In this document: piece after piece, positions 8,269 to 18,164 of the stretch
Position numbering within the stretch: the stretch's first letter is position 1
How the letters are laid out: every line of letters begins with the position of its first letter
Assembly: GCA_963666875.2 (NCBI GenBank)
Contig: CAXXPU010000006.1
Location: forward strand, 558,001 to 622,000
Direction: 5' to 3'
Source of the DNA: G963662655 sp963666875
GTDB lineage: Bacteria > Cloacimonadota > Cloacimonadia > Cloacimonadales > JAIOQZ01
DNA: 64,000 bases
Notes under the pieces: model-generated
What the model was told of the DNA's origin: nothing
Databases searched by the model: none
Seen by the model: only the letters and a program-made list of their open reading frames with translations
Position numbers and translations under genes: made by a program

Positions 8269-10053
8269 TTACCGCATCAACAGTATCTTCCGCGTATTCG
8301 ATCTACCCCGATATATCGCCCTGCAGAAATATACACCGGTGGCGACGGGACGATTCTGTTTGTCCGTACCATTCCATACGACCGGCAGGTTCAAGCTGCC
8401 TGCTACATTGTCGTTGAACAGGCATTTCACTCTCTGTCCTCTAATGTTGTAGATCACCACTTCCACTTTTCCAGAATCTCCGATCGAAAGGTTGATCACT
8501 GATCCCGGTCGATAGGGATTACTCATTGTGACCACGATGCCGGGATTTCTCGGTTCGGACGGAGTCGGCTGCGTATCCGGACCCTGGAACTCGTAACATC
8601 CGATGTCGATTCTGTTGTTCACGACTCGCTCGTTTCCGGCGATATCGAAGGCTGTCAGCGGGTTAGCGCTGCTATCCGGATGTCCTTTGTCGATGGCGCA
8701 GGAACCTTCCTGAATGCTGTATGGGTGATCTCCTTCCAGGACGTACAACGGATCGCCTTCCTGCATATCGATGTAATTGAACGATCCAGGTGAGATTCCC
8801 GGGCCGCCCACTGCGTCTTCGCCACCCTCGATCAGGCTGTTATAGAAGCAGGGGGAGCCTGTCGTAAGGTGCTCGTGGTAATAGACGTACGAATCATCCG
8901 ACGGATTTCCCCACATCAGGCAATTGATGAAATACGATGTAACCCGCATGGAATACAGTACGCTGCCGCTGCTTGCCTGGTTTGCCGCAAAGGTGCAATT
9001 ATAAAAATACGGCTTGTTCTTCTCCTGCCCGTAGAATGCGCCGCCGTATTGAGCAGTGTTTGCCGTGAAGAGGCAGTTCACGATCGCAGGATAGATGTTC
9101 GCTTCTCTTGTGTGTAGCGCACCGCCGTAGGTGGCGGAATTCCGATCGAAGATACAGGTTTCGAAATCGTAGTAACCCATGAATATGTAGATCGCGCCAC
9201 CCCGGATTCCCTGGTTGTTCCGGAAGAGGCATTGCACCGCATCGAAGTCGTTCATATCGAGGAGCATAGCCCCGCCGTAGAGTCCCGCCACGTTATCGAT
9301 AAATTCGCATTCTTCAAACCGGAGCGTCGAAACGATGGCGAGTCCGCCTGCGCCGGAGCGGGACGCGATATTCGCGCGGAATATGTTGTCCTCGATGAGG
9401 ATCAGATCTTCGCAGTGGTTAATCAGAAAACCGGCGCCATCCATCGCCTGATTGGCAATGAACGCACAGCCGTGAACCTGGAGTTGGGAGTTCTCGACGT
9501 ATAGAGCGCCGCCATCGAGTTCGGCGATGTTGTTCGTGAATATACAGTCTATGATTTCGCATTCGCTGCGTGACAGGCTGACTCCGGCTCCGCAGGAAGC
9601 CACACAGTCTGAAATCCGGCACTGATCGAGGATCAGGTTTCCGCCATCGCGAGCCTGAATCGCACCGCCCATATAGTAGTATGCGCCATCGTAACCATCG
9701 ACATCCTCGAACACGCAGTGGAGGAAATCTCCCGTCGCACCGATGAGATGGATGCCTTTCCACTGGCGGTGGATTCCGTCGGCGGAGTACGCTGTGAATC
9801 GGATGGAATCCTGTGGGCATCCGTTGGCGTCGATTACGCCTTCGGAGGTGAACGAGAAGGCGTCCATGAAAATGACCGAGGTTCCGGAATCGATGGTGAG
9901 GTTTGATTCTTGGTCGAGGTGGATGTCGCCAATCACGAAGACAGTGTCGGCATTCCAGAAGTTTGTCCCGGAGAGGTTTCCGCTGACTTCGATGCTTTCC
10001 GAATGGAGCATCGCGCAGAGAGCCGCAAGTACAAGGAAGATGATCCGTTTCAT
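8269..10053 (-). CDS. secreted right-handed beta-helix protein with T9SS-type sorting domain
   Basis: A protein of 594 aa with a signal peptide (RIIFLVLAALCAMLHS). A parallel beta-helix follows, marked by recurring GGA(L/M/I/F) turns (DGGALYVEN, YGGAMLLDM, RGGAIYIFM, YGGALHTRE, YGGAFYGQE). Then comes a choice-of-anchor-like segment (FDIAGNERVVNNRIDIGCYE). The last 85 residues look like a Por/type IX secretion sorting domain: NPYRPGSVINLSI, VVIYNIRGQRVK, RPVATGVYFCRAIY and a basic tail. It is expected at the cell surface or secreted; the ligand or substrate is unknown. Its ATG overlaps the stop of the upstream deacetylase-like gene, so the two are co-translated. Confidence 0.88.
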   Translation of the reverse strand: MKRIIFLVLAALCAMLHSESIEVSGNLSGTNFWNADTVFVIGDIHLDQESNLTIDSGTSVIFMDAFSFTSEGVIDANGCPQDSIRFTAYSADGIHRQWKGIHLIGATGDFLHCVFEDVDGYDGAYYYMGGAIQARDGGNLILDQCRISDCVASCGAGVSLSRSECEIIDCIFTNNIAELDGGALYVENSQLQVHGCAFIANQAMDGAGFLINHCEDLILIEDNIFRANIASRSGAGGLAIVSTLRFEECEFIDNVAGLYGGAMLLDMNDFDAVQCLFRNNQGIRGGAIYIFMGYYDFETCIFDRNSATYGGALHTREANIYPAIVNCLFTANTAQYGGAFYGQEKNKPYFYNCTFAANQASSGSVLYSMRVTSYFINCLMWGNPSDDSYVYYHEHLTTGSPCFYNSLIEGGEDAVGGPGISPGSFNYIDMQEGDPLYVLEGDHPYSIQEGSCAIDKGHPDSSANPLTAFDIAGNERVVNNRIDIGCYEFQGPDTQPTPSEPRNPGIVVTMSNPYRPGSVINLSIGDSGKVEVVIYNIRGQRVKCLFNDNVAGSLNLPVVWNGTDKQNRPVATGVYFCRAIYRGRSNTRKILLMR

Positions 10054-12023
10054 TTTACATAGACCTGTTTCGTCAGTTGCTGTCTGTTGTCGCTGTCGGT
10101 AATCCTTATCAGATAGACGCCACTCGGGAGTCTGCTCATATCGTACTTCCAGTAGTCCGTGTTCAGGTGATCCGCTTTTGCGATGCGCTGTCCGCGGATG
10201 TTGAAGACGCCTACGCTTTTCAGGCTGATATCGCGACCGACGGTCTGCACATGTAAATGCCGATCCCGAATAAAGCTGCGGATCGAATGTACCGGCGTAT
10301 CGTCGGTTTCTCCATCAGCCGAGAAGTATTCGAATTCGAGTGTGAAATCGGTGTGAGGATAGAAACGGGCGATGCTCTGACAATCGTCCTGAAGCTGAAC
10401 CTCGAAATCGTCGATGATAGACGAACTGCCGTTGTAGAGCGTGTAGCGAATGGACTCCCGATCTTCATAGATTTCTGTGACATAGACTGAATCGACGGCG
10501 CGCAGCCGGTCGAATAGCGGCTCGGTCGGGACGATCCAGAGCCCATGGTTCTGCTGGAAGTCGTCCAGCATCTCGAGACATCTTTCAACATCGTCCCGTA
10601 CGATCCAGCGTCCATTGGCTTCGTCATGATATAGGAATCCCTGCCGGACGGAGTTGTCGGTGATGAAGAAGTGCGTGTAGGGCTGTATGATGCCGTTGGT
10701 TTCGAGCAGGTCTTGAATGTTCGAATAGGTCACGTTGTGAAAGAAACCCCACATCGGCCACATATTGTACATCCAGAATTCGCAACGCAGTCTTTCGTAG
10801 TACCATATCTCCCGATCCGGCTCGAAGGCGTACAGTCGGTGCGGCAGTTGCCGGGGATCATCGAAGCTGTTGATCGTGTGCGAGAAGTAATTGTTCCCGA
10901 TCCATGCATATTCGATCCCGGCGTTTTCCAGGATATCCATCACGTAGAATTCCGATTCCGGGTTGCAGCCGTCGCGACAGATATCTTCCGGGTTGAGACC
11001 CCAGGAGTGATCGATCCACATGCGTATGTTGAAGGGCGCCATTTCGTTGTGGAGTGATTCTTCCAGCGCTTGCATGTCGTCTTCTTCGGGTTCGAAGGTA
11101 TGCATTCCGATTGTGCTGCCAGCCTCCATGAGGTCCATCCAGTAGTCGCCGATCGTATCGTAATTACACGAGAAAACGGTATGGCAATGCCTGATGTTGT
11201 TCGGGATGAGTCCTCTGGTTCCGTATATATCATCGGACATGTCGGACGATCCCCAATACATCGCCCTTGCGAGTGAGCGACCCTGGCAGTCTGCGTCGTG
11301 GGTAATGGCGATGGCAGCCTTTTTCCCCGCCGGATATGGATTGATGTAGGGAAGAAGCGGCTTCGACTCGGTGATGACGAACTGGTATTCGAGCGTCTCG
11401 CCGGCTTGAATTGGACGCCAGTCAATATTGATTCCGTAGTAGGTAGTGAAATTAGCCCAGTGGTAGATGTAGTGGTAGAAGAAGAGCGTATCGTCGTAGT
11501 ACATCTCGATGCCGGGCGTATCGCCGAGGTTCGAGGCTACAAATCCGAGCACGCCACCGGCGAAGTCGTATTCGATATTGCGCTGCATGAACGGATTGAG
11601 GTCGCGATTCTGCGTCGCGTCATTGTTCATGATAGCCTTTGGGGCTTTCAACGATGAATAGGCCTGGCTGAACGTGGGTTTCAGACCCAGTGTCCAGATG
11701 TTCCGGTCGTCCAATGCGGTTACGCTTACCTGAACTCTGTGCCAGTCCGGCAACAGGTCTCCGTCAAGATTCACTTCGACGGTCATTTCGAATCCATTCG
11801 AAGCATACTCCAGCAGTACGGTGTTGTCGATCATTTCGGAATGGGATAGCGCAAAGTCCTCAACTTCCGTATGGGTTGGGTCGCTACGAATCGCCAGTAC
11901 AGGATTGAGATCAAAGGTGATATAAGCTGTTTGAAACGAATGATCGGCAACGTTGAATTCGAGAGCTGATAAGGATTGAAGACCAATCAGTATAAAGAAT
12001 GCCCATATTAAATGTATTTTCAT
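10050..12023 (-). CDS. secreted polysaccharide-deacetylase-like protein with T9SS-type sorting domain
   Basis: A protein of about 657 aa. After the signal peptide (IHLIWAFFILIGLQSLSA) comes a beta-rich N-terminal domain. A central region resembles a NodB/polysaccharide deacetylase barrel, with AIAITHDADCQG at the first metal-ligand strand, GSTIGMHTFEPEEDD and IRMWIDHSWG further on. The usual H-x3-H metal pair is not clearly present, so activity is uncertain. The C-terminus is a sorting domain (VFNIRGQRIAKA; RLPSGVYLIRI; KQVYVK). The start at 12023 is favoured by AGGAGG ten bases upstream; a GTG directly before it is possible. It forms an operon with the beta-helix gene. Confidence 0.72.
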   Translation of the reverse strand: MKIHLIWAFFILIGLQSLSALEFNVADHSFQTAYITFDLNPVLAIRSDPTHTEVEDFALSHSEMIDNTVLLEYASNGFEMTVEVNLDGDLLPDWHRVQVSVTALDDRNIWTLGLKPTFSQAYSSLKAPKAIMNNDATQNRDLNPFMQRNIEYDFAGGVLGFVASNLGDTPGIEMYYDDTLFFYHYIYHWANFTTYYGINIDWRPIQAGETLEYQFVITESKPLLPYINPYPAGKKAAIAITHDADCQGRSLARAMYWGSSDMSDDIYGTRGLIPNNIRHCHTVFSCNYDTIGDYWMDLMEAGSTIGMHTFEPEEDDMQALEESLHNEMAPFNIRMWIDHSWGLNPEDICRDGCNPESEFYVMDILENAGIEYAWIGNNYFSHTINSFDDPRQLPHRLYAFEPDREIWYYERLRCEFWMYNMWPMWGFFHNVTYSNIQDLLETNGIIQPYTHFFITDNSVRQGFLYHDEANGRWIVRDDVERCLEMLDDFQQNHGLWIVPTEPLFDRLRAVDSVYVTEIYEDRESIRYTLYNGSSSIIDDFEVQLQDDCQSIARFYPHTDFTLEFEYFSADGETDDTPVHSIRSFIRDRHLHVQTVGRDISLKSVGVFNIRGQRIAKADHLNTDYWKYDMSRLPSGVYLIRITDSDNRQQLTKQVYVK

Positions 12024-12174
12024 CACACCCGTGCCTCCTATAGTAATTACAAAGTTGTGGCAATTGTGTGTCAAGAAGAAATCTGGAATAAGTCATTGTA
12101 TTACAGGAAAAATTTGACATTCGTGATGTTCGATGTGAGATTTTATTCGTGGTGTAATATTCTGATTACGGTGA

Positions 12175-12203
12175 TTGACCCGGAAACGTCCCGCTATTAT
12201 TAA
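12175..12203 (+). promoter_or_regulatory. putative sigma-70 promoter of the hybrid kinase gene
   Basis: TTGACC at 12175-12180 and TATTAA at 12198-12203 are spaced by 17 bases, about 50 bases before the kinase ATG. The match is good but was found by eye only. It lies in the divergent gap (12024-12254) shared with the deacetylase-like gene, where no further gene is seen. Confidence 0.5.
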
Positions 12204-12254
12204 AATTTCACCAATCATTTCCGTAAACAGGATCGCCAACTCCGGAGGCTCCGA

Positions 12255-14639
12255 ATGAAACTTAGGCCCAAGCTGACCTTAACTTATATTCTGATTGTTC
12301 TTTTTTCAATATCGGTCATGGTAATTCTGGGAACTGCGATCATCGATCGGATCATGTATCAGATGATGCAGGAGACGTTGAAGTTGCGGTTGACGCAGAT
12401 CATGGATCGTCTTCATGATTATCAGGATGTATTGGAAGAGACCGGTTTGAACGAGATAGCCGGTTTTCGCGAGCAAGCCGAAGCAGAGGCGATACAGGCG
12501 TTGAATAATTATCGCTTTGGTGAAACGGGGATGCTCTTCATAGTCGATATGAATATCGATGTGGTTGTTCCACTTCATTTCACAAAGGGTAGCAAATATG
12601 ATCCTGATTTCTTTCGTCGGCTGATATCCGAGAAATCCGGGCTGGTCGAAAGCCATGAACATCTGGGATCGCATCGCTTCACCATGTATGATACGTTCGA
12701 TCCCTGGCACTGGCTGATCATGATCTCGATTGAACGAACTGAAATGTACCAGCACAAACACATTTATCTGATCCGGGTGATCCTGATCGCTGTAATGATC
12801 CTGATAATGACCTACTTCATCGCCCGTACGCTTTCACGTAAAATAACGAGCCGTATTTATAAACTACTCGCTTCAGTCAACGAAGTTTCCAAAGGAAATC
12901 TCGACGTGGAGATCGAGACAATTCCATGCAAAGACGAGATTTGTGCACTGCAAACCGGAATCGCTCAGATGTTGGGTCAGATCACGCAAGAAACCCGCGA
13001 TCGGGATAAAGCGGAAAACGCACTGAAGGAATCGGAGCGAAGACTATTCGATATTATAAATTTCCTTCCCGATCCCACATTCGTTATCGATCTGGATCAT
13101 CGTGTTATCGCCTGGAACCGCGCAATGGAACGGATCACCGGAATTCCCGCCAAAGAGATTCTCGGACTTTCGAACTATGAGTACGCAGTACCTTTCTACA
13201 AAGAGAAACGCCCGATTCTGATCGATCTCGTACTGCGTCCACGCGATGAAATTCGTAAAAGCTACAACAATTCGTTTTGGCAGGACAATACACTGGTGGC
13301 GGAAACGGAAGTAGAACTGCTGAATAGCGGCAAAATATCATATATGATCGGATCGGCGTGTGCCCTCTATGATTCGGCAGGGAAATTGGTCGGCGCGATC
13401 GAATCGATCAAGGATATCACGCCTCGCAAGACGATCGAAGAAGAAAAGGAAAAGCTCTCGCTGCAGCTCCAGCGCTCGCAGAAAATGGAGGCGATCGGTA
13501 CACTGGCAGGTGGACTGGCGCACGATTTCAACAATGTCCTGGGCGGCATCAAGGGTACCGTATCCCTTCTGAAATACACGATGGAGACCCATGGCAACGA
13601 CAAGTCGAGATTCGAAGAACTTCTCAAGCTGATCGATCACGCATCGGATCGCGCAGTGGATATGGTCGATCAACTTCTCATGCTATCCAAGCGTCAGAAG
13701 CTTTCTCTTGAGCCTGTCGATCTGAACAAATCACTCGAGAACATCATCAAGATCTGTAATAACACATTCGATAAATCGATCGATATCAACGTGGAATATT
13801 ATCCCAAACCCGCCATGACCATGGCGGATCCGACCCAGGTCGAGCAGGTCATTCTCAATCTTGCGGTCAACGCGTCTCACGCCATGACTCTGATGAGGAA
13901 TAGGGAAGATCACTATGGCGGGTCGTTCTACGTTAGTATCGGCAAGCAGTATCTGGACAAGTATTTCACCTACACGCACCCGAATTGCCATGAAGGCGAG
14001 TACTGGATCATTCGTGTGAAAGACACCGGTGTCGGTATGGATGCCCATACGATGACGAAGATATTCGATCCTTTCTTCACGACAAAAGACCAGGAATTCG
14101 GTACCGGGCTTGGCATGGCGATGGTCTATAACATCATCCTGAATCATAAAGGATTTGTGGATGTATATTCCGAATTGGGACTGGGAACAACGTTCCTGAT
14201 CTACCTCCCGGTGCATTCGAGTACCCCGATTCCAATCAAAATCCCGATCGATGATGCTGTGCTCAGCAGCGGGTCGGAAACCGTGCTGGTGGTCGATGAC
14301 GAGGAGATCATGAGAAATATCGGCAGCAGCATGTTGCAGGAATGCGGCTACAAGGTGATTCTTGCTTCCAGCGGCATCGAAGCGCTCGAGATATATCGTG
14401 AGAGATTCAAGGAAATCGATATCGTCCTTCTCGATATGGCGATGCCCAAGATGTCGGGTAAGGAAACATACAAAGAGATGAAGAAAATCAATCCGGATAT
14501 CAAGGTATTGCTTGCGTCGGGATTCCGACAGGATCAGCGTGTTGAGGAAACCATCGAGTTGGGCGCGAATGAGTTCATCCAGAAACCGTATGTGATCAGT
14601 GATCTGACCCACTATATATCGAAAATCCTGAAGAGCTGA
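12255..14639 (+). CDS. hybrid sensor histidine kinase (Cache-like sensor, HAMP, PAS, HisKA, HATPase, REC)
   Basis: A protein of 794 aa. A first membrane helix (ILIVLFSISVMVILGTAII) is followed by a Cache-like periplasmic sensor (GETGMLFIVDMNIDVVVP; FDPWHWLIMISIE) and a second helix (IRVILIAVMILIMTYFIA). Then come HAMP, a PAS domain (about 265-385, LPDPTFVIDLDHRVIAWNRA), H-box GGLAHDFNNVLGG, the ATPase (DTGVGMD, GTGLGMAMVY) and a C-terminal receiver with VLVVDDEEI, phospho-acceptor IVLLDMAMPKMSG and Lys in FIQKPY. The GGAGG ribosome binding site is strong. It has no adjacent response regulator, so it may phosphorylate a distant partner. It ends flush with the convergent transporter gene. Confidence 0.92.
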   Translation: MKLRPKLTLTYILIVLFSISVMVILGTAIIDRIMYQMMQETLKLRLTQIMDRLHDYQDVLEETGLNEIAGFREQAEAEAIQALNNYRFGETGMLFIVDMNIDVVVPLHFTKGSKYDPDFFRRLISEKSGLVESHEHLGSHRFTMYDTFDPWHWLIMISIERTEMYQHKHIYLIRVILIAVMILIMTYFIARTLSRKITSRIYKLLASVNEVSKGNLDVEIETIPCKDEICALQTGIAQMLGQITQETRDRDKAENALKESERRLFDIINFLPDPTFVIDLDHRVIAWNRAMERITGIPAKEILGLSNYEYAVPFYKEKRPILIDLVLRPRDEIRKSYNNSFWQDNTLVAETEVELLNSGKISYMIGSACALYDSAGKLVGAIESIKDITPRKTIEEEKEKLSLQLQRSQKMEAIGTLAGGLAHDFNNVLGGIKGTVSLLKYTMETHGNDKSRFEELLKLIDHASDRAVDMVDQLLMLSKRQKLSLEPVDLNKSLENIIKICNNTFDKSIDINVEYYPKPAMTMADPTQVEQVILNLAVNASHAMTLMRNREDHYGGSFYVSIGKQYLDKYFTYTHPNCHEGEYWIIRVKDTGVGMDAHTMTKIFDPFFTTKDQEFGTGLGMAMVYNIILNHKGFVDVYSELGLGTTFLIYLPVHSSTPIPIKIPIDDAVLSSGSETVLVVDDEEIMRNIGSSMLQECGYKVILASSGIEALEIYRERFKEIDIVLLDMAMPKMSGKETYKEMKKINPDIKVLLASGFRQDQRVEETIELGANEFIQKPYVISDLTHYISKILKS

Positions 14640-15536
14640 CTACCCCTTGACCTGCCTTGAGCGAATACGCTGGATCAGGATTCCGCCGATGATGAACAGC
14701 AGCCCGACAACGGTCGAGTAATGGATTTCTTCGCCAAGAACCAGATTGATTACAATCAGCGAGATGAACGGGGTGACGTAAATCAGGTTGGCGATACGCG
14801 CCGTGTGCTTTGCCAGGCTGAGCGCCTTGAGCCAGACAACGAAAGTCAATCCCATTTCGAATAGTCCGATATAAATATCGCCTGCAAGCCCTTTCCAGCA
14901 AGGAAATTCCAACGCGCCCGTAACGAGGTGATAGACCAGGATGAAGACGCTTCCGAAGAGGAAATTGAGGAACAGCTTCAGTGTCTCGTCCCGGCGGTCG
15001 CGTAGATTGAATATCCAGAACAGCGCCCAAAGCAAAGAACTCCCCACTGCGAGCGTGACGCCGGTCAGGTTGCTGAAATGCATCGCTGCCAGATTGCCTT
15101 TCACCGCGATGAACAAAACACCGAAGAAGCTCAGCACCACCCCGGCGAGATCCATTGCGGTTACCTTTTTCTTCAAGAGCGGGATGGAGAGCAGAACCAT
15201 CACCACACCCCACGTGTAGTTTAAAACCTGCGCTTCCTGGGCTTGAAGAAGATTGTAGGCCTTGAAAAGCACCAGATAATAGAGGAATGGATTCAGCAGA
15301 CCGAGTGTCGCGGAGCGAAGGATGTCTCTACCGGACTGTTTTCCGACCAGATGCAGCTTTTTCTGTGCAATCAGAATGATCAGCAGGAAAGCCGTCGATG
15401 CCAGCGACGAATAGAAAAGCATGACAGACGGAGTCTGGTAGTTCAGCGAGAGCTTGAACGCCGACGAGACCGTTGACCACAGCGCGATGGCGATCAGACC
15501 ATAGAAGTAAGCGTTGCTGCGAAAGGATCCATTCAT
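14640..15536 (-). CDS. EamA/DMT-superfamily transporter
   Basis: A protein of 298 aa with about ten hydrophobic helices arranged as two EamA repeats: repeat one begins AYFYGLIAIALWSTVSSAFK, and repeat two contains LTGVTLAVGSSLLWALFWI. The second ends LVLGEEIHYSTVVGLLFIIG, the typical E-rich last loop of drug/metabolite transporters. Such proteins export metabolites or amino acids; the substrate is not predictable. A short basic tail (RIRSRQVKG) suggests a cytoplasmic C-terminus. Three closely spaced ATGs exist, and the one in the long frame at 15536 is used. Confidence 0.9.
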   Translation of the reverse strand: MNGSFRSNAYFYGLIAIALWSTVSSAFKLSLNYQTPSVMLFYSSLASTAFLLIILIAQKKLHLVGKQSGRDILRSATLGLLNPFLYYLVLFKAYNLLQAQEAQVLNYTWGVVMVLLSIPLLKKKVTAMDLAGVVLSFFGVLFIAVKGNLAAMHFSNLTGVTLAVGSSLLWALFWIFNLRDRRDETLKLFLNFLFGSVFILVYHLVTGALEFPCWKGLAGDIYIGLFEMGLTFVVWLKALSLAKHTARIANLIYVTPFISLIVINLVLGEEIHYSTVVGLLFIIGGILIQRIRSRQVKG

Positions 15537-15698
15537 TCATACCTCGGATTCACGATACTGTGACTCGATTGCCCGCAGTCGTTTGAATCTGTAAAGGAAA
15601 AACAACACCCATCAATCATTCGCGATCAATGTTCTTTTTTTGCTTGACAGGTTTTCTGGGTGAAACAAAAATGATCGCTGTTCTGATAAGGAGATCTG

Positions 15699-16316
15699 AT
15701 GCAGACACAGAAAGAGTATATCCGAAACGCGATCGTCGAGAGCGCGCGGAAGGAATTCCTGAAGAAGGGATTTCGCAAGGCGTCGATGCGCGCGATCGCA
15801 TCCGGTGCAAATGTAACGCTCAGCAATATCTACAACTACTTCCCGGACAAGGACAATCTCTTTCGCGAGGTCTTTTCGGAAATCCTGGAGAACCTGCGGC
15901 TGGGCCAGCAGTACATCGAACAGTTGGAGACCCAGAAGAAGCACAACAGCATGGAGCACCACATAAACATGATGGATGTTCCGGTTCGATACGTGTACGA
16001 TAATCGCGAGATGTTCGAGCTGCTCCTGTTCCGGTCGGGGAGCTCGACGCTTTCGGACCTGCCGGAGGAAGTCACAGACTGGTTTGCCCGTGTGATGCAG
16101 CTCTCGGTGGTGGGAATCTCGGAACGACACGAGGTCGAAATCGAGATGCCTTCCGAATGCCTTATGCACTACATCGGATCGATCTGGGTACATTTTATCA
16201 TGGACTCGGTGCGGTATCATCACCCGTTGGAGCAGATTATCGAAAACGGAAGACAGATCATGAAATTCGTCCTGAACGGATGGTCCGGGATGTTCGGCAT
16301 CGAATTCGACGAGTAA
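15699..16316 (+). CDS. TetR/AcrR-family transcriptional regulator
   Basis: A protein of 205 aa. Residues 5-55 form the TetR helix-turn-helix: IRNAIVESARKEFLKKGFRK, then MRAIASGANVTLSNIYNYFP and DKDNLFREVF. The C-terminal ligand/dimer domain is helical and gives no ligand clue. AAGGAG lies six bases before the ATG. It is followed after 47 bases by a methyltransferase gene. Related GTTC/GAAC half-sites occur upstream (around 15629) and between the two genes (around 16335), so it may control itself and the methyltransferase. That regulatory role is an inference. Confidence 0.9.
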   Translation: MQTQKEYIRNAIVESARKEFLKKGFRKASMRAIASGANVTLSNIYNYFPDKDNLFREVFSEILENLRLGQQYIEQLETQKKHNSMEHHINMMDVPVRYVYDNREMFELLLFRSGSSTLSDLPEEVTDWFARVMQLSVVGISERHEVEIEMPSECLMHYIGSIWVHFIMDSVRYHHPLEQIIENGRQIMKFVLNGWSGMFGIEFDE

Positions 16317-16363
16317 TTTTTTTAAGAACAAACAAGAACGATGTTCCCTAATAAGGAGATAAA

Positions 16364-16942
16364 ATGGAGAACACCATGACACTGAAAGACGACAAGCACC
16401 GCGTTTGTCCGGTTTGGATGGCGTACATGTTCGACAACCCGCTGCGAAAGCTCTTCCACGACCCGCGGAAGCTGTACGCCGCGTACCTGAAGGGGGGAAT
16501 GAAAGCGCTCGATCTGGGCTGCGGACTGGGATTCATGAGCATCAACATGGCGGAGATGGTCGGAGACGGCGGAAAAGTCTTTTCGATCGACATGCAGCAG
16601 GGTATGTTGGACCGCATGATGAAACGCGCTCGCAAGAGAGGACTCGACAGTCGAATCACGTCGGTTTTGTGCAGTCAGCACAACATCGGAAATCCCGAAG
16701 CGGTCGATTTCGCGCTGGCTTTCTGGATGCTGCACGAGACGCCCGACTTCAGGCGTACCCTGGAGATGCTGCACGGCGCGCTGAAGCCCGGAGGACACCT
16801 GTTCATCGCCGAACCGAGGCAGCACATCGACAAGAAGGAATTCACGAATACGCTGGACGAGGCGAGGAGAACAGGCTTCGAGATTGTGGAAACACCGGAC
16901 GTTAAACTGAGCTTTGCGGTGGTGCTGCGGAAGGTCATGTGA
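16364..16942 (+). CDS. class I SAM-dependent methyltransferase
   Basis: A protein of 192 aa with the Rossmann methyltransferase motifs: motif I ALDLGCGLGFMSINMA, motif II VFSIDMQQGMLDRM, motif IV VDFALAFWMLHETPD, and post-motif LKPGGHLFIAEP. The layout resembles small metabolite or ubiquinone-type methyltransferases; the substrate is unknown. AAGGAG precedes the ATG. A substrate-related induction by the upstream TetR regulator is plausible from the arrangement. Confidence 0.88.
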   Translation: MENTMTLKDDKHRVCPVWMAYMFDNPLRKLFHDPRKLYAAYLKGGMKALDLGCGLGFMSINMAEMVGDGGKVFSIDMQQGMLDRMMKRARKRGLDSRITSVLCSQHNIGNPEAVDFALAFWMLHETPDFRRTLEMLHGALKPGGHLFIAEPRQHIDKKEFTNTLDEARRTGFEIVETPDVKLSFAVVLRKVM

Positions 16943-17010
16943 CTACTTAAGGCTTGACGATCGATGCGTTGAGGATTACACTATTAACAACCAACCGTAT
17001 GGAGGATTCT

Positions 17011-18162
17011 GTGAAATTCAGCGTATCGATCGTTCTTGCCGTTCTGCTATCGCTATTCGTCGCGGGGTGCGCATCGTCGGACGACGACGATCCGATTCCG
17101 CCCGGCGCCAATATCCCGGCTATCCTGAACGACGCCGTTTCCGACGCGCATCCGGGATTCACGCTGTACGTCGATTCGCCCGAGTATGGGCAGTGGAATT
17201 TTGCCGCCGGCAAAGCTGATCTGGAGACCGGTCTGGACATGGAGGCCGACAACCGGCTTCGCATGGGCAGCACCACCAAGACGTTCACCGCCACGCTCTG
17301 TCTGCTGCTGCACGAGGACGGACTGATCGAGTTCGACCGGACACTGAACGAATTTTTGCCAGACATCACCGTGCCGCACGACAGCCTCATCACCATCGAA
17401 AACCTGCTCAACATGACCAGCGGCATCCTCGACTACGCCAACGACGGAGATAGAATCCTCAATGAGATGCTCGAAGACCCGGAACGAATCTTCACATCCG
17501 AAGAGTTGATCGACTACGCCATCGAACTGACCAACCCCGACGAAATGGACCCCGGAATCTACTGGCATTACTCCAACACCAACTACATCCTGCTCGGTCT
17601 GATCGTGGAAGAAGTTACCGGCGAAACCTACCCGAATCTCTTGCGAACGCGCATCCTCGATCCGCTCGGGCTGACGGACATCACCATCGACGAAGAGCCG
17701 GAGCCGTTCGCTCACGGCTACCTCGACCTGGACGACGACGGCACACTCGACGACATCACGACATGGAATCCTACACCCTTCTGGAGCGCCGGATGCCTGA
17801 TCGGAACCGCGAAGGACTTGGGGCGGTTCGCGCGAAAATTGTTCGACGGTCAGATACTGTCGGACGACTCCATGCAGTTGATGCAGAGCTGGGTATCGAT
17901 CGGGGAGGGATATCCCTTCGCATACGGATACGGCTGCGGAAATCACACCGACATGGACCTCATCGGGCATAACGGCGGAACGCCCGGCTATGCTGCCGAG
18001 ATGTGGTATCATACGCCCAGCAAGACCGTCATCACCGTCATCGCCAATTCCAACCGCACCGACTCCGACCACACCTTCAACGTTGTCTATGAGGTCGGCA
18101 AAGAGCTGAACTTCGGCGACTATCCCCGTTCCCGCTCGACGCAGGATTGGATTGTGTATTAG
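17011..18162 (+). CDS. serine hydrolase lipoprotein, beta-lactamase class C / S12 peptidase family
   Basis: About 383 aa. The GTG at 17011 follows GGAGG, and translation from it gives a lipoprotein signal, VKFSVSIVLAVLLSLFVAGC, so the protein is tethered to a membrane. The penicillin-binding fold motifs are visible: S-x-x-K in MGSTTKTFTATL, Y-x-N in WHYSNTNY and the third-motif HNGG in IGHNGGTPGY. The family includes class C beta-lactamases, D-alanyl-D-alanine carboxypeptidases and esterases; sequence alone does not separate these. An acidic run (SSDDDDP) follows the lipobox. It appears monocistronic. Confidence 0.88.
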   Translation: MKFSVSIVLAVLLSLFVAGCASSDDDDPIPPGANIPAILNDAVSDAHPGFTLYVDSPEYGQWNFAAGKADLETGLDMEADNRLRMGSTTKTFTATLCLLLHEDGLIEFDRTLNEFLPDITVPHDSLITIENLLNMTSGILDYANDGDRILNEMLEDPERIFTSEELIDYAIELTNPDEMDPGIYWHYSNTNYILLGLIVEEVTGETYPNLLRTRILDPLGLTDITIDEEPEPFAHGYLDLDDDGTLDDITTWNPTPFWSAGCLIGTAKDLGRFARKLFDGQILSDDSMQLMQSWVSIGEGYPFAYGYGCGNHTDMDLIGHNGGTPGYAAEMWYHTPSKTVITVIANSNRTDSDHTFNVVYEVGKELNFGDYPRSRSTQDWIVY

Positions 18163-18164
18163 CC

